A stretch of 6,825 bases of DNA from JBAXGE01 sp044344145. Lineage in GTDB: Bacteria > Planctomycetota > Phycisphaerae > WQYP01. The notes below the pieces were generated by a model. The model did not search any database. It had not been told where the DNA came from and worked only from the letters and a program-made list of their open reading frames with translations. Each line of letters starts with the position of its first letter. The stretch's first letter is position 1. This document shows, piece by piece, positions 1-6,825 of the stretch. A program made the position numbers and the translations under genes. The DNA lies in contig JBIJDM010000161.1 of NCBI GenBank assembly GCA_044344145.1, positions 1 to 6,825 of the forward strand. The letters run 5' to 3'.

Positions 1-97
1 CCATGCCAAACTGTGATTTCGCACCGATCCATGTTGCAATATCATTTTGAGAGCACAACATCGCAAATATGTAAATGTTTGTATTCGATGTGGCATT

Positions 98-116
98 TTG
101 CACAGGACAGGTGCAA
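98..116. repeat. Small inverted repeat 3' of the kinase gene; possible weak terminator
   Basis: A perfect 6-base inverted repeat (TTGCAC / GTGCAA) with a 7-base loop lies 18 bases past the kinase stop codon. It could form a short hairpin at the end of the kinase transcript. It is not followed by a T-tract on either strand, so it does not meet the usual picture of an intrinsic terminator. The rest of bases 1-134 is AT-richer than the genes and shows no open frame or RNA gene that I can support. The region may also hold the promoter of a gene beyond the left edge. Confidence 0.25.
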
Positions 117-134
117 TCAGCAGCCCAACCAAGG

Positions 135-3100
135 TCAAGACGCTTTGATCGCCTGTTCCAGCCGGGCATAGGCCACTGACAGTTCGGGCATAAACTTGGC
201 CACCTGAGCCCACTGTTCCTGCAGGGCGAGTTGCTCCATGGTAGCTGCCACCTGCCGCAATTGTTCCGCATTGATATTCGCTGCCGCACCTTTGATGGTG
301 TGGGCTTCGCGCAGAATACTCGGGCCATCTTTGGTCTGGATGCTAAGGGTCAGGGCTTCGATGCGCTGGGGGGTATCTTTGATGAACAGCCCCAGAATTT
401 CCTGGGCCAAATCCTCAAAACCCATGACCCGCTCGATCAGGCCCGCGCGATCAAAGATTTGTTTATCCGGGGTTGGACCGACCGCAGCCGGAGGACTGGC
501 GGGTGGGGGTGAAAGCTCGAGCGGGGTCGGCGCTGCCGGGGCGGGAAGGTTCCCCAGCCACCGATGCAGGACATCCGCCAACTCCTGCGGGTTGATCGGC
601 TTGGAAATGTAATCGTTCATACCCGCCGTCAGGCAGACTTCGCGGTCCCCCTGCATGGCGTGCGCCGTCATGGCAATAATGGGAATTTTGGGATTGCGGA
701 CCTGCGATTCATGGTTCCGGATTTGATAGGTCGCTTCGAGTCCGCTCAACTCGGGCATCTGCACATCCATGAGGACCAAATCAAACGGCATCGTGGACAG
801 AGCGTCCAGCGCTTCGCGGCCATTGGCCACCGCAATGGCGCTGTAACCGAGTTTTTTCAATATCCCCAGCGCCACCTGTTGGTTGGTGGCATTATCCTCG
901 GCCACCAGAATGCGGCCATGACCATGCTGGAGTTCCCGAATCCGCTGCCGGGTGATCAATGAGCCCGAGCGCTCATGCTTGGCCAGGACCAGCAGAAGAC
1001 AATCATACAACTCGGTCTGCCGGACCGGCTTGGTCAGATAGGCGGCAAAGCCCATGGCTTCAAAACGTTGCGCATCGCCGCGCTGGGTCAAGGAGCTCAT
1101 CATCACCAGATGCATCTGCTGGATGCGGGTGTCGCCCTTGATGACCCGGCCCAACGCTTCGCCGTCCATGCCGGGCATCTGCATATCCAGAATCGCCAGC
1201 ACATAAGGGTCGTGATCGGCATGTGCCTGATACAGCTTTTGCAGGGCGGTGGGCCCATCGTGGGCCTCCTCCGCCCGGGCACCCCAGCCGCGCAGATGCG
1301 TCAGCACGATTTCCCGGTTGGTGCTGTTGTCATCCACCACCAGCACCCGCACCTGGGCCAGGCTCTTGGGCAGCAGCACCGGGGTGGGCAGGAGGTTGTT
1401 CTGCCGGGCCAAGCGCACGGTGAACCAGAATTCCGAACCTGCGCCCTCCCGCGTGTTGACGCCAATTTCACCGCCCATCATTTCCACCAGTTGTTTGCAG
1501 ATCGCCAGCCCCAGACCGGTTCCGCCATAACGCCGGGTGGTACTGGCATCAATCTGGGAGAAACTGAGGAAGAGCCGATCGAGTTTATCGGCGGGGATCC
1601 CGATGCCGGTATCCCGGACCGTGAAGTGCAACTGGACCGAGTCGGTGGTTTCGCTCAACAATTTCACCTGCACGGCAATTTCACCGGCATGGGTGAACTT
1701 GATCGCGTTGCCCACCAGATTATTCAATACCTGCCGCAGCCGGCCCGGATCGCCGCGCAGATTGGTGGGCACATTGGGTTGTACCGCACTGAGGAACTCC
1801 AGACCCTTATCCTGAGCTTTCACGGCCATCATGGCGCCAAAATCTTCCAGAGTGTTGAGCAGATCAAAGTCCAGCAGTTCCAGTTCCAGTTTGCCGGCTT
1901 CGATCTTGGAGAAGTCGAGGATATCATTGACCACGGCCAGCAGACTGTCGGCGCTATTGCGCACGGTTTCCGCATAACGGCGTTGTTCAGCGTCCAGATC
2001 CGTATCCAGGAGCAAACCGGTCATACCGATCACCCCGTTCATGGGGGTGCGGATTTCATGGCTCATGTTGGCCAGAAATTCACTCTTGGCGGCACTGGCC
2101 TGCCGCGCTTCGGCCATGGCCTGTTTGAGTTGTTCGTTGCTTTGCTGCAGCATATTTTCGGCCAGTTTGCGCGTGGTGATATTGGCATGGCTGACAATAA
2201 TCCCCCGCGCCCCGTGCTGGAGCGGGATTGCCACCAGATGATACCAGCGCAGCACCGTGGGACTGTGACAGGGATAATCCATCTCATAGCTTTTATCCGA
2301 CCGATTCAGCACCCGCTGGATACCGGCCCGGACTTCCTCCACGTCCGTCTCCACCATACTGGCGCGGGCGCATACATCCAGATAATTTTCGCCCACGAAG
2401 TCCTGAATGCCGCCATTCTCCCGCGCGAAACGCCGCCAGGATTCGTTCACCTGGATAATGATCCCGCTGGGGTCCAGCACCGCCACGTGATCGCTGAGGG
2501 AATCCAAAATCCCCAGCGCAAACTCCTGACTGGCCCGCAGTTCGTGTTCGGTCTGTTTCCGCAGGGTGATATTCTGCACCACCGACCAGAGGGTTTCCCG
2601 GCCCTCATGATCGCGGACCAGAATTCCATTCAGCAGCACATTGATCCGGGCGCCGGTTTTGGTGACATATTCTTTTTCATACGGGCCATAACCGCCGCGC
2701 GCTTTGATGACCTGAAGCTGAATCTGCTCCTGCTCGGTATAACTCGCCGGGGTCACCTGCCAATAGTTCAGGTTCAGCAGCTCCGCCCGGGTATAGCCCA
2801 ACATATCCAGCAAAGCCTGATTCACTTCGATGAACTGCCCGGTCGCCGGATCGTTCAGGGCAATACCTACCGGGGCCATTTCATAGAACGAGCGATATTT
2901 CTGCTCACTTTCCTGCAGCACCTGTTCGATCCGTTTGCGTTCGGAAATATCCACAAAGGTTTCCAGCAGTTTGTCCCGCCCGCCGATGCGGATCATCCGG
3001 GCCGATTTCAATACCGCCAGCCGCGCACCCTGCGCGGTGAGCATCATCCGGTCGGCCTGATCCACTTCCTGATGCAAGTCGGTAACCGGACAGGCATGTT

Positions 3101-5339
3101 CCTCGGCAGGGCAGAGGAATTTATGGCATTTCTGCCCAACAATCTGCGCCGCCGGGGCGCCGAACATATTCGCCGCCGCGGGGTTCACCAACTCAATGAC
3201 ATGGGTTTGCGCATCCACAATGATGACGCCAGCCGACAGGCTATCGAACAAGACCTGCTGGTTTGCCACAATTTCCCGCAGCGCCTCGCGCTGACGATAT
3301 TCCGGGGTGACATCCCGGAAGACCAGCACCGCCCCGAGGATGGTACCGTCCGGGGCGCGGATCGGCGCACAACTGTCGGCAATCTGGCGCTCAATCCCAT
3401 TGCGGGCCAACAGAACCGAATGATTGGCCAGAGACTGGGCTTCACCCGACCGCAAGGCGGACCAGATGGGATTTTCCACCGGAGTCCGGGTTTCACTATG
3501 GATAATATTGAACACGCGATCCACCAATACCCCTGCGGCCTCCCGTTGGGTCCAGCCACACAGATCCTGCGCCACACTGTTGAGCGAGACAATATCCCCC
3601 TTGGGATTGGTGCAGATCACGCCGTCGCCAATGGATTGCAGCGTGGCCGCCAGCAAACCCTCGCTGTTGCGCAGTTGGGTTTCCCGCCCATGGATGGCGC
3701 GATCGGTCCGCCCCAGCACACTGTACAAAAATACCAGCACACCCGTGGCCAGCAGCGCCAGCACCGTGAGTAAAACCCATAACCGCTGATAGAACAGCGC
3801 ATAATCTTTGGTGAAATCATGGACCAGAATAATCCGTCCCACAGTCCGGTTCGCCACATCGTACAGCGGTGCGGTCGCCAAACGTAGTTGCTTGGCCTGA
3901 TGGGTAACCGCGGTATTGTTGAGCTCATGATCGGCGGACTGGGGCAGAGGTTGATCGAGTACGTCGGGCAAATAGACCAACGAAGAATATATCAGCGCCT
4001 CGTTGGGATAGCGCGACCAGTTCGCTTCGCGCCCCAGCATACGCATGCCGGCTTCCCATTCGCCCCGTTGCATGTCCGCCTTATTCAGAAGCAGCGCCAC
4101 ATCCACCCCAAGATTTTGCTGCAACTTGTTGACGACATCTTCGATTTCCTTGCCCAGTTCCACATAGCCGATAACCTGACCCGCCCGCATAACCGGGTGA
4201 ACCACCCGGATGGTCAGCGTACCCAGTGGTCCGATCTCCAGCCCACTGGCCAGTGCTTGGTTCTTTTGGGCCAGCAAGAGGGTCGTCCGGGTGATTAAAT
4301 CACCTTTTTTTTCCGGTTTGTGTACCCGCAGCACACACCGGCGCTGGGCATCATGAAAATAGAAATGGGTCAGGCCGTAATCACGGTTCAATTCCTGAAA
4401 TAACCCCTGATATTTACCCAGCAGTTGCGCGGCATCCCGCTGTTGCAGCGCCTCCAGCATGGCCTGATCACCAACAATCGGGCGCAGCAGCGCGCCCATA
4501 CTATGGGCCTGCTCCTGCACCTGCATGCGCAACATCGCCGGAATACCCACCAGACTGTGGTCCACTTTGGCGCGTAAACGATCTTCCTCCTGCCACCAGA
4601 AAAATCCCCCCGTCAGCGTCATGAGCACCAGGGCCAACACCACAAACCCGGGCAGCAACCGCCGCCGTAACGGCTTGGGGCACGCGTAGGCCCGGCGTTG
4701 CGTCACCACTGCGGCGAACAGGATCATCATCAAGCCGTAAGCAATCCCCACCGGCAGGGCCACCCGCGCGGCCTGTTGCCAGTACCATTCCCGGGCATCC
4801 ACATCCATCCCAAGAACGGTGACGACCTGGCTTCCCGTCCGATCCATAATGGGAATCGCCACACTGATCCAGCGCCCCCAGCGATCGGTATAGGGGCCGA
4901 ACACCTGCGCTTTATGGTCGGAAAACGCGCGCGGAAAGGCGGTAATGGTGGCGGTTTCCATATAAACCTGCCCCGGGGGGGACAGATCCACCGAATCGGA
5001 GGGTTCAGAGTCTACATAGAAAAAAATGGTCCCATCCGGACGCTGTCCCAGCAGATATAAAAAACGACACCAGGCGTTGGCCTTCCGGGCACCATCCAGC
5101 AAGGCTTTCAAGCGCAAATATTCCGGATGACGCACCTCTTCCGGCTGGCCTTTCAAACTGCCAACACTCTGCCCATCTATGGTTTGGGTGACGATTTGCG
5201 CGTAAGTTTGCACCTGCGCCCGCATGGACTGATCCGCCTGCCACCACAACCACCACCCCAGCAGCGCGGCCACGCAGGTCAGACCCGCAAACAACCCCAC
5301 CATACCCAAGCCGGACATTTTCTGGGGGGCTTTTTCCAT
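135..5339 (-). CDS. Four-TM hybrid sensor histidine kinase: dual Cache sensors, 4 PAS, HisKA-HATPase, REC-REC-HPt
   Basis: Inner-membrane sensor kinase of 1734 residues running an internal phosphorelay. Membrane helices lie near 11-33, 191-212, 228-249 and 519-541. Residues 34-190 form a Cache-like outer domain. Residues 250-518 match dCache_3 (HKPEKKGD at 340-347, SGLEIGPLGT at 365-374, GYVELGKEIEDV at 391-402). No HAMP domain is evident. PAS domains lie near 556-680, 691-802, 805-930 and 932-1061; the second carries a Cys cluster (C738, C743, C750). A short coiled coil leads to the phosphoacceptor H1094 (SHEIRTPMN). The ATPase domain has N1211, DTGIGIP (1243-1249) and GTGLGL (1273-1278). 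REC1 (about 1330-1450) keeps D1336/D1337, D1385, S1415 and K1437. REC2 (about 1475-1597) keeps E1481/D1482, D1525, T1558 and K1580. A Pro/Ala linker (1599-1624) precedes an HPt domain with H1680 (AHTIKG). The ATG at 5339 is supported by GGAG nine bases upstream and by the basic-then-hydrophobic N-terminus. The ligands and the downstream regulator are unknown. The domain calls are secure; the specific pathway is not. Confidence 0.96.
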   Translation of the reverse strand: MEKAPQKMSGLGMVGLFAGLTCVAALLGWWLWWQADQSMRAQVQTYAQIVTQTIDGQSVGSLKGQPEEVRHPEYLRLKALLDGARKANAWCRFLYLLGQRPDGTIFFYVDSEPSDSVDLSPPGQVYMETATITAFPRAFSDHKAQVFGPYTDRWGRWISVAIPIMDRTGSQVVTVLGMDVDAREWYWQQAARVALPVGIAYGLMMILFAAVVTQRRAYACPKPLRRRLLPGFVVLALVLMTLTGGFFWWQEEDRLRAKVDHSLVGIPAMLRMQVQEQAHSMGALLRPIVGDQAMLEALQQRDAAQLLGKYQGLFQELNRDYGLTHFYFHDAQRRCVLRVHKPEKKGDLITRTTLLLAQKNQALASGLEIGPLGTLTIRVVHPVMRAGQVIGYVELGKEIEDVVNKLQQNLGVDVALLLNKADMQRGEWEAGMRMLGREANWSRYPNEALIYSSLVYLPDVLDQPLPQSADHELNNTAVTHQAKQLRLATAPLYDVANRTVGRIILVHDFTKDYALFYQRLWVLLTVLALLATGVLVFLYSVLGRTDRAIHGRETQLRNSEGLLAATLQSIGDGVICTNPKGDIVSLNSVAQDLCGWTQREAAGVLVDRVFNIIHSETRTPVENPIWSALRSGEAQSLANHSVLLARNGIERQIADSCAPIRAPDGTILGAVLVFRDVTPEYRQREALREIVANQQVLFDSLSAGVIIVDAQTHVIELVNPAAANMFGAPAAQIVGQKCHKFLCPAEEHACPVTDLHQEVDQADRMMLTAQGARLAVLKSARMIRIGGRDKLLETFVDISERKRIEQVLQESEQKYRSFYEMAPVGIALNDPATGQFIEVNQALLDMLGYTRAELLNLNYWQVTPASYTEQEQIQLQVIKARGGYGPYEKEYVTKTGARINVLLNGILVRDHEGRETLWSVVQNITLRKQTEHELRASQEFALGILDSLSDHVAVLDPSGIIIQVNESWRRFARENGGIQDFVGENYLDVCARASMVETDVEEVRAGIQRVLNRSDKSYEMDYPCHSPTVLRWYHLVAIPLQHGARGIIVSHANITTRKLAENMLQQSNEQLKQAMAEARQASAAKSEFLANMSHEIRTPMNGVIGMTGLLLDTDLDAEQRRYAETVRNSADSLLAVVNDILDFSKIEAGKLELELLDFDLLNTLEDFGAMMAVKAQDKGLEFLSAVQPNVPTNLRGDPGRLRQVLNNLVGNAIKFTHAGEIAVQVKLLSETTDSVQLHFTVRDTGIGIPADKLDRLFLSFSQIDASTTRRYGGTGLGLAICKQLVEMMGGEIGVNTREGAGSEFWFTVRLARQNNLLPTPVLLPKSLAQVRVLVVDDNSTNREIVLTHLRGWGARAEEAHDGPTALQKLYQAHADHDPYVLAILDMQMPGMDGEALGRVIKGDTRIQQMHLVMMSSLTQRGDAQRFEAMGFAAYLTKPVRQTELYDCLLLVLAKHERSGSLITRQRIRELQHGHGRILVAEDNATNQQVALGILKKLGYSAIAVANGREALDALSTMPFDLVLMDVQMPELSGLEATYQIRNHESQVRNPKIPIIAMTAHAMQGDREVCLTAGMNDYISKPINPQELADVLHRWLGNLPAPAAPTPLELSPPPASPPAAVGPTPDKQIFDRAGLIERVMGFEDLAQEILGLFIKDTPQRIEALTLSIQTKDGPSILREAHTIKGAAANINAEQLRQVAATMEQLALQEQWAQVAKFMPELSVAYARLEQAIKAS

Positions 5340-5348
5340 GCTGAAAGT

Positions 5349-5352
5349 CTCC
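5349..5352 (-). promoter_or_regulatory. Shine-Dalgarno site of the hybrid kinase gene
   Basis: GGAG on the minus strand stands nine bases before the ATG at 5337-5339. This favours that start over the next in-frame ATG (Met8), which would trim the charged N-terminal tail ahead of the first membrane helix. Confidence 0.6.
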
Positions 5353-5426
5353 GTATCCTCTGTGTCGGTGCCATCAACCCGCGGCCCAATGATGCGGTCA
5401 GAATCACTCGGGCTGCACGGTCGGCT

Positions 5427-5454
5427 TTTATCGTATACCTTGTCCGTTCATCAA
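5427..5454 (-). promoter_or_regulatory. Candidate sigma-70-type promoter for the hybrid kinase
   Basis: On the minus strand TTGATG (5449-5454) and GATAAA (5427-5432) are separated by 16 bases, each matching four of six consensus positions. Transcription would start near 5420, giving a leader of about 80 bases before the kinase ATG. The match is modest. The kinase could also be reached by read-through from the tRNA promoter, because I see no hairpin followed by a T-run in the 282 bases between the tRNA and the kinase start. Nothing else in that spacer is recognisable. Confidence 0.3.
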
Positions 5455-5621
5455 CCCTGAACCAGAGCAGAAGTGCCAATAGTACCCTAGCCAAACCAAA
5501 CCGGGACAGGGAGATGAGTGGCCGCCAGCTATTGAGCCTAATCCAAGCCAACCATAAGGTCAACATGAATCCGGATAAATGGCTCCGCAGTACCGCATCA
5601 CCCGACATTCTTACCGCTTCC

Positions 5622-5694
5622 AGCCGACAGTGGGACTTGAACCCGCAACCCCGGCTTTACAAAAGCCGTGCTCTACCAATTGAGCTATGTCGGC
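5622..5694 (-). tRNA. tRNA-Thr (anticodon UGU)
   Basis: The 73-base minus-strand sequence folds as a complete cloverleaf. It has a 7-bp acceptor stem (GCCGACA / TGTCGGC), a 4-bp D stem (GCTC/GAGC) with a TTGG-containing loop, a 5-bp anticodon stem (CGGCT/AGCCG) around loop TTTGTAA, a 5-base variable loop and a T arm with loop TTCAAGT. Anticodon TGT reads the threonine codon ACA and, by wobble, other ACN codons. The 3' CCA is not encoded: the discriminator is T and is followed by GGA, so CCA must be added by nucleotidyltransferase. The T stem has one C-A mismatch (50-64). The gene sits 54 bases after the FIST gene's stop codon and on the same strand. Confidence 0.95.
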
Positions 5695-5704
5695 GAACAC
5701 TAAA

Positions 5705-5733
5705 ACTATAACGTCTTTTGGGAAAAATGCCTA
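5705..5733 (-). promoter_or_regulatory. Likely sigma-70-type promoter of tRNA-Thr
   Basis: On the minus strand TAGGCA (5728-5733, four of six matches to TTGACA) and TATAGT (5705-5710, five of six matches to TATAAT) are spaced by exactly 17 bases. Transcription would begin about 3-5 bases before the mature tRNA end at 5694, so the primary transcript would need very little 5' trimming. The site lies wholly in the 54-base gap after the FIST gene. That gap has no evident terminator, so some tRNA transcript may also come from the FIST promoter. Confidence 0.5.
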
Positions 5734-5748
5734 GCCCGACCCATTAAA

Positions 5749-6825
5749 TCACCGGCTGCGCAATAGCGCCAGCGCGGCCGTTTGCCCGTGGACGAAATTT
5801 CGCCCCCCCACCGGCCCAATCTCCCCGGCGGCAAAAAAGCCCGCTAGAGGTATCTTGCCCACCTGGGTCTGGACCAGAGCCGCATCATGATGCGGGTGGG
5901 TAAACAGCCGTTGCCCCCGTCCATTACAGGTAAACATCAACACCGCTTCGGGGGTTCCCGACAGCAGCACTTCCCCCTCCAGCAACAGCCGCATTTCCGC
6001 ATCGGCGGTATCCGCATCGCGCAGATGAAACTGAATCGTCTGCCCCTGGTGGACATAATCACCAATTGCCACGGCTCCGGTTTCAGCCTTCACACTGACC
6101 AAGGACCGGATCAGGAAATCCCCCGGCCCCAGCGTCTGATGCCGGGCATCCACCGCCGCCCCAATAAACAGCCCCTTCGACTGCATCAAAACCCGGTCCT
6201 GCAAGGACAAACCTGTAATCATGGCCTCGATGGCCTGAATGGCTGGCACCCCGCCCAGTTCTTCGATCACATTGGACTGACAACGGGTAATCTGCATGGG
6301 GGTACCAATTGGCCGACACCCCTGCGAGACCACGGTATCAATTTCAATCGCCCCGGTAAAGGCCACGCCGATGGCCCCGCGATGGGCTACCTTACCGTCG
6401 CAGATCAGCACCACTTGGCCTGGCCGATTCACCCCGCTGGCCATACCGCCAAACACTGGCACCTCGGGATAGTCACGGTCCAGTTTCTGCAATAATTGCA
6501 CAATTGGAGCACTGAAAGGATCACTCAGAATCATAAGCCCCTGAACTTGGTCCGATGGCCCCATTAATTCGCCCAGCCGATCCCCCTCCAAGACCGCGTC
6601 CCAGTCTTCTTCGTCAATATGAAACGGCCGAACTGCCGCATCAGGCATACACAGCGCCAAGGCAGACAGGGCCGGTTTAAGCTCAATTTCCGCCCCGATA
6701 CCCGCCACACTCTCGGCAGTGCATACCACGTGATGCACCGGGGCAAGTTCCCCGACCAAAGCCTGGGTAATCACGGCGGCATGCCGCGCCAGTGGTGCCG
6801 TAATAAAACAAACCAACAAATCGGG
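5749..6825 (-). CDS. FIST domain (FIST_N + FIST_C) signal transduction protein, 5' end outside window
   Basis: A standalone FIST protein, a predicted cytoplasmic sensor of small ligands that works with signalling partners. The frame is open to the window edge, giving 358 visible codons. The visible protein begins PDLLVCFITAP, which resembles the first core strand of FIST_N. The TTG at 6817-6819 is therefore an internal leucine codon, and perhaps 20-45 N-terminal residues are missing. Numbering from the edge, FIST_N includes VFGGMASG at 124-131 and the GCRPIG turn at 169-174. FIST_C carries CNGRGQRLF at 300-308, a HPHHDA cluster at 310-315 and AGEIGPVGGRNFVHG at 333-347, close to the C-terminus at 358. 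There is no signal peptide or membrane segment in the visible part. The stop is TGA at 5749-5751. Some FIST proteins (NosP) bind haem and nitric oxide and control a hybrid kinase. Whether this one does cannot be read from the sequence. Confidence 0.9.
   Translation of the reverse strand, partial: PDLLVCFITAPLARHAAVITQALVGELAPVHHVVCTAESVAGIGAEIELKPALSALALCMPDAAVRPFHIDEEDWDAVLEGDRLGELMGPSDQVQGLMILSDPFSAPIVQLLQKLDRDYPEVPVFGGMASGVNRPGQVVLICDGKVAHRGAIGVAFTGAIEIDTVVSQGCRPIGTPMQITRCQSNVIEELGGVPAIQAIEAMITGLSLQDRVLMQSKGLFIGAAVDARHQTLGPGDFLIRSLVSVKAETGAVAIGDYVHQGQTIQFHLRDADTADAEMRLLLEGEVLLSGTPEAVLMFTCNGRGQRLFTHPHHDAALVQTQVGKIPLAGFFAAGEIGPVGGRNFVHGQTAALALLRSR

Noticed and set aside
31..91. Several short inverted repeats (ATGTTG/CAACAT, ACATCG/CGATGT) in the AT-rich left end.
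   Set aside because: The arms are only six bases, with 19-22 base loops that overlap one another. This is expected by chance in AT-rich DNA, and no gene beyond the edge is visible to give them meaning.
975..3773. Very long open frame (932 codons) on the plus strand, antisense to the kinase, with further open stretches before and after it in the same register.
   Set aside because: Its codons lie exactly opposite the kinase codons, so a stop would need TTA, CTA or TCA in the kinase, codons this GC-rich gene hardly uses. The translation is rich in His, Gln and Gly, has no recognisable domain, and the kinase is secure. The same effect explains the plus-strand frame at 5887-6495 opposite the FIST gene.
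4975..4981. Seven-G run in the kinase as a phase-variation tract.
   Set aside because: It is too short for typical contingency loci and encodes a family-typical Ser-Pro-Pro-Gly stretch of the first sensor domain.
5279..5608. Minus-strand frame of 109 codons between the tRNA and the kinase, with a GGAAG eight bases before its ATG and two hydrophobic stretches.
   Set aside because: It runs out of frame about 60 bases into the kinase gene, is rich in Arg, Leu and Trp as chance frames often are, and resembles no family I know. The GGAAG overlaps the tRNA 3' flank. It could be a leader peptide, but nothing beyond an open frame supports it.
5340..5694. tRNA gene as an attachment site for an integrated element carrying the kinase.
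   Set aside because: There is no integrase, no repeat of the tRNA 3' end elsewhere in the window, and no visible change of composition between the FIST gene and the kinase.
5127..5711. Plus-strand open frame of 194 codons crossing the kinase start and the tRNA.
   Set aside because: Its tail (WDLNPQPRLYKSRALPIEL) is the well-known spurious peptide obtained by translating the complement of a tRNA gene, and its first part is antisense to the kinase.

Overview
The window is an ordinary-density bacterial chromosomal segment of moderately high GC. It holds two protein genes and one tRNA gene, all on the minus strand. Read in the direction of transcription, from high to low coordinates, the order is: a FIST-domain signalling protein whose 5' end lies beyond the right edge; a tRNA-Thr(UGU) gene; a spacer of about 280 bases; and one very large hybrid sensor histidine kinase of 1734 residues that fills three quarters of the window. 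An AT-richer intergenic strip of 134 bases closes the left end.

The kinase is the centrepiece. From the N-terminus it has a membrane helix, a first extracytoplasmic Cache-like domain, two membrane helices joined by a short basic loop, a second extracytoplasmic domain that matches the dCache_3 family, a fourth membrane helix, four PAS domains, a dimerisation/phosphoacceptor domain, a catalytic ATPase domain, two receiver domains, a proline-rich linker and an HPt domain. All phosphotransfer residues that can be checked by eye are present, so a full His-Asp-His relay inside one polypeptide is expected, plus a second intact receiver. No output regulator is encoded here, so the HPt domain must pass phosphate to a protein encoded elsewhere.

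The FIST protein is a likely small-ligand or haem/NO-type sensor. Its nearness to a hybrid kinase on the same strand recalls the NosP-NahK pairing of Pseudomonas, but a tRNA gene and over 400 bases separate the two genes, so a functional link is only a hypothesis. No strong intrinsic terminator is visible between the three genes, so read-through is possible. The tRNA has its own good sigma-70-like promoter.

Organism: the tRNA gene lacks an encoded CCA tail and has U at position 73, which argues against an enteric-type gammaproteobacterium. The Cache/PAS architecture and the FIST protein resemble proteins I associate with Verrucomicrobiota or related environmental bacteria (deltaproteobacterial and planctomycetal lineages are alternatives). 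This placement is a low-confidence impression. I see no mobile elements, CRISPR array, integrase or clearly novel multi-gene system.
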